NCBI GenBank assembly: GCA_002291855.1
Contig: DBAW01000207.1
Span: 1 to 5,792, forward strand
DNA from: Sphingomonas sp. UBA1000
GTDB lineage: Bacteria; Pseudomonadota; Alphaproteobacteria; Sphingomonadales; Sphingomonadaceae
Direction: 5' to 3'
Length of the DNA: 5,792 nt
The notes under the pieces are model-generated. The model did not search any database. It saw only the letters and a program-made list of their open reading frames with translations, and was not told the origin of the DNA. The translations under genes and the position numbers were made by a program. This document shows, piece by piece, positions 5,410 through 5,792 of this stretch (positions within the stretch are counted from its first letter, which is position 1; every line of letters begins with the position of its first letter).

Positions 5410-5792
5410 ATGGACCTGAATGCGATGCTCCAGGCGCAGCGCGCCGCGCACGAGGCCGCGCGGCCCGAAGGGCTGGAGGTGCGCCGCGACCGGCTGACCC
5501 GCGCGATCCGCATGATGGTCGACAATGCCGAGGCGTTCTGCACCGCGCTGTCGGACGATTTCGGCCATCGCAGCCGCGAACAGTCGATGGTGACGGACAT
5601 CATCGCTTCGATCCGCGCGCTCAAACATGCCCGCCGCCATCTGGCGCGCTGGGCACGGCCCGAACGGCGGCGGCTCGATTTCCCGCTCGGCCTGCTCGGC
5701 GCGCGGGCGACGGTCGAATATCTGCCCAAGGGGGTGATCGGCGTGATCGCGCCGTGGAACTTCCCGGTGCAGCTGACGATGGGGCCGCTGGC
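5410..5792 (+). CDS. Coniferyl-aldehyde-dehydrogenase-like protein, N-terminal part (runs off window)
   Basis: This is an NAD(P)+-dependent aldehyde dehydrogenase. The nearest relatives I recognise are annotated as coniferyl aldehyde dehydrogenase (CalB), which oxidises coniferaldehyde to ferulate in lignin-aromatic breakdown; many such proteins in fact act on general aldehydes. 127 full codons are present of an expected 470-480. Visible are an Arg-rich helical N-terminus, DDFGHRSREQSMVTDI (about 49-64), a region with LARWARPERR (78-87), FPLGLLGARA, and the start of the Rossmann fold with EYLPKGVIGVIAPWNFPV (103-120), where N117 is the conserved oxyanion-hole asparagine. The catalytic cysteine lies beyond the window. 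The start at 5410 is preferred over ATG 5404 because GGAG (5397-5400) is 9 bases away rather than 3. It is divergent from the receptor gene. Confidence 0.9.
   Translation, partial: MDLNAMLQAQRAAHEAARPEGLEVRRDRLTRAIRMMVDNAEAFCTALSDDFGHRSREQSMVTDIIASIRALKHARRHLARWARPERRRLDFPLGLLGARATVEYLPKGVIGVIAPWNFPVQLTMGPL

Overview
The window is GC-rich, close-packed bacterial chromosome. Codon choice, the argD-argF-hslO gene order and the style of the proteins point to an alphaproteobacterium, most likely a sphingomonad (Sphingomonadales). This is inferred from recognition; no database search was run.

Layout. Positions 1-2170 hold a plus-strand operon: the 3' end of argD (acetylornithine aminotransferase), complete argF (ornithine carbamoyltransferase) and complete hslO (redox-switched chaperone Hsp33), the last two overlapping by ATGA. 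A small gene for an exported four-cysteine protein follows at 2225-2668 with a strong ribosome binding site. Positions 2669-2973 contain no protein gene. They hold what I consider the most interesting element: a compact small RNA (about 2835-2922) with a hairpin, an exposed UUUCCUCCCU core, a second hairpin with a GUGA loop, and a textbook intrinsic terminator. This matches what I know of the MmgR/suhB (alpha-r8) sRNA family. A CtrA-like TTAA-N7-TTTA box lies just upstream. On the minus strand, 2974-5094 encodes a complete 706-residue TonB-dependent outer membrane receptor resembling the ZnuD zinc-receptor group. A Zur-like operator sits about 50-60 bases upstream of its start. Transcribed divergently from it, a coniferyl-aldehyde-dehydrogenase-like gene starts at 5410 and runs off the end of the window.

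How it fits together. argD and argF supply successive parts of arginine synthesis (N-acetylornithine, then citrulline); hslO is a passenger stress gene often found with them in alphaproteobacteria. The receptor with its putative Zur box looks like a metal-uptake unit under zinc control. The sRNA and the receptor gene converge, with only 51 bases between the sRNA terminator and the receptor stop codon, so read-through from the receptor would be antisense to the sRNA. I see no insertion sequence, CRISPR array, tRNA or rRNA.
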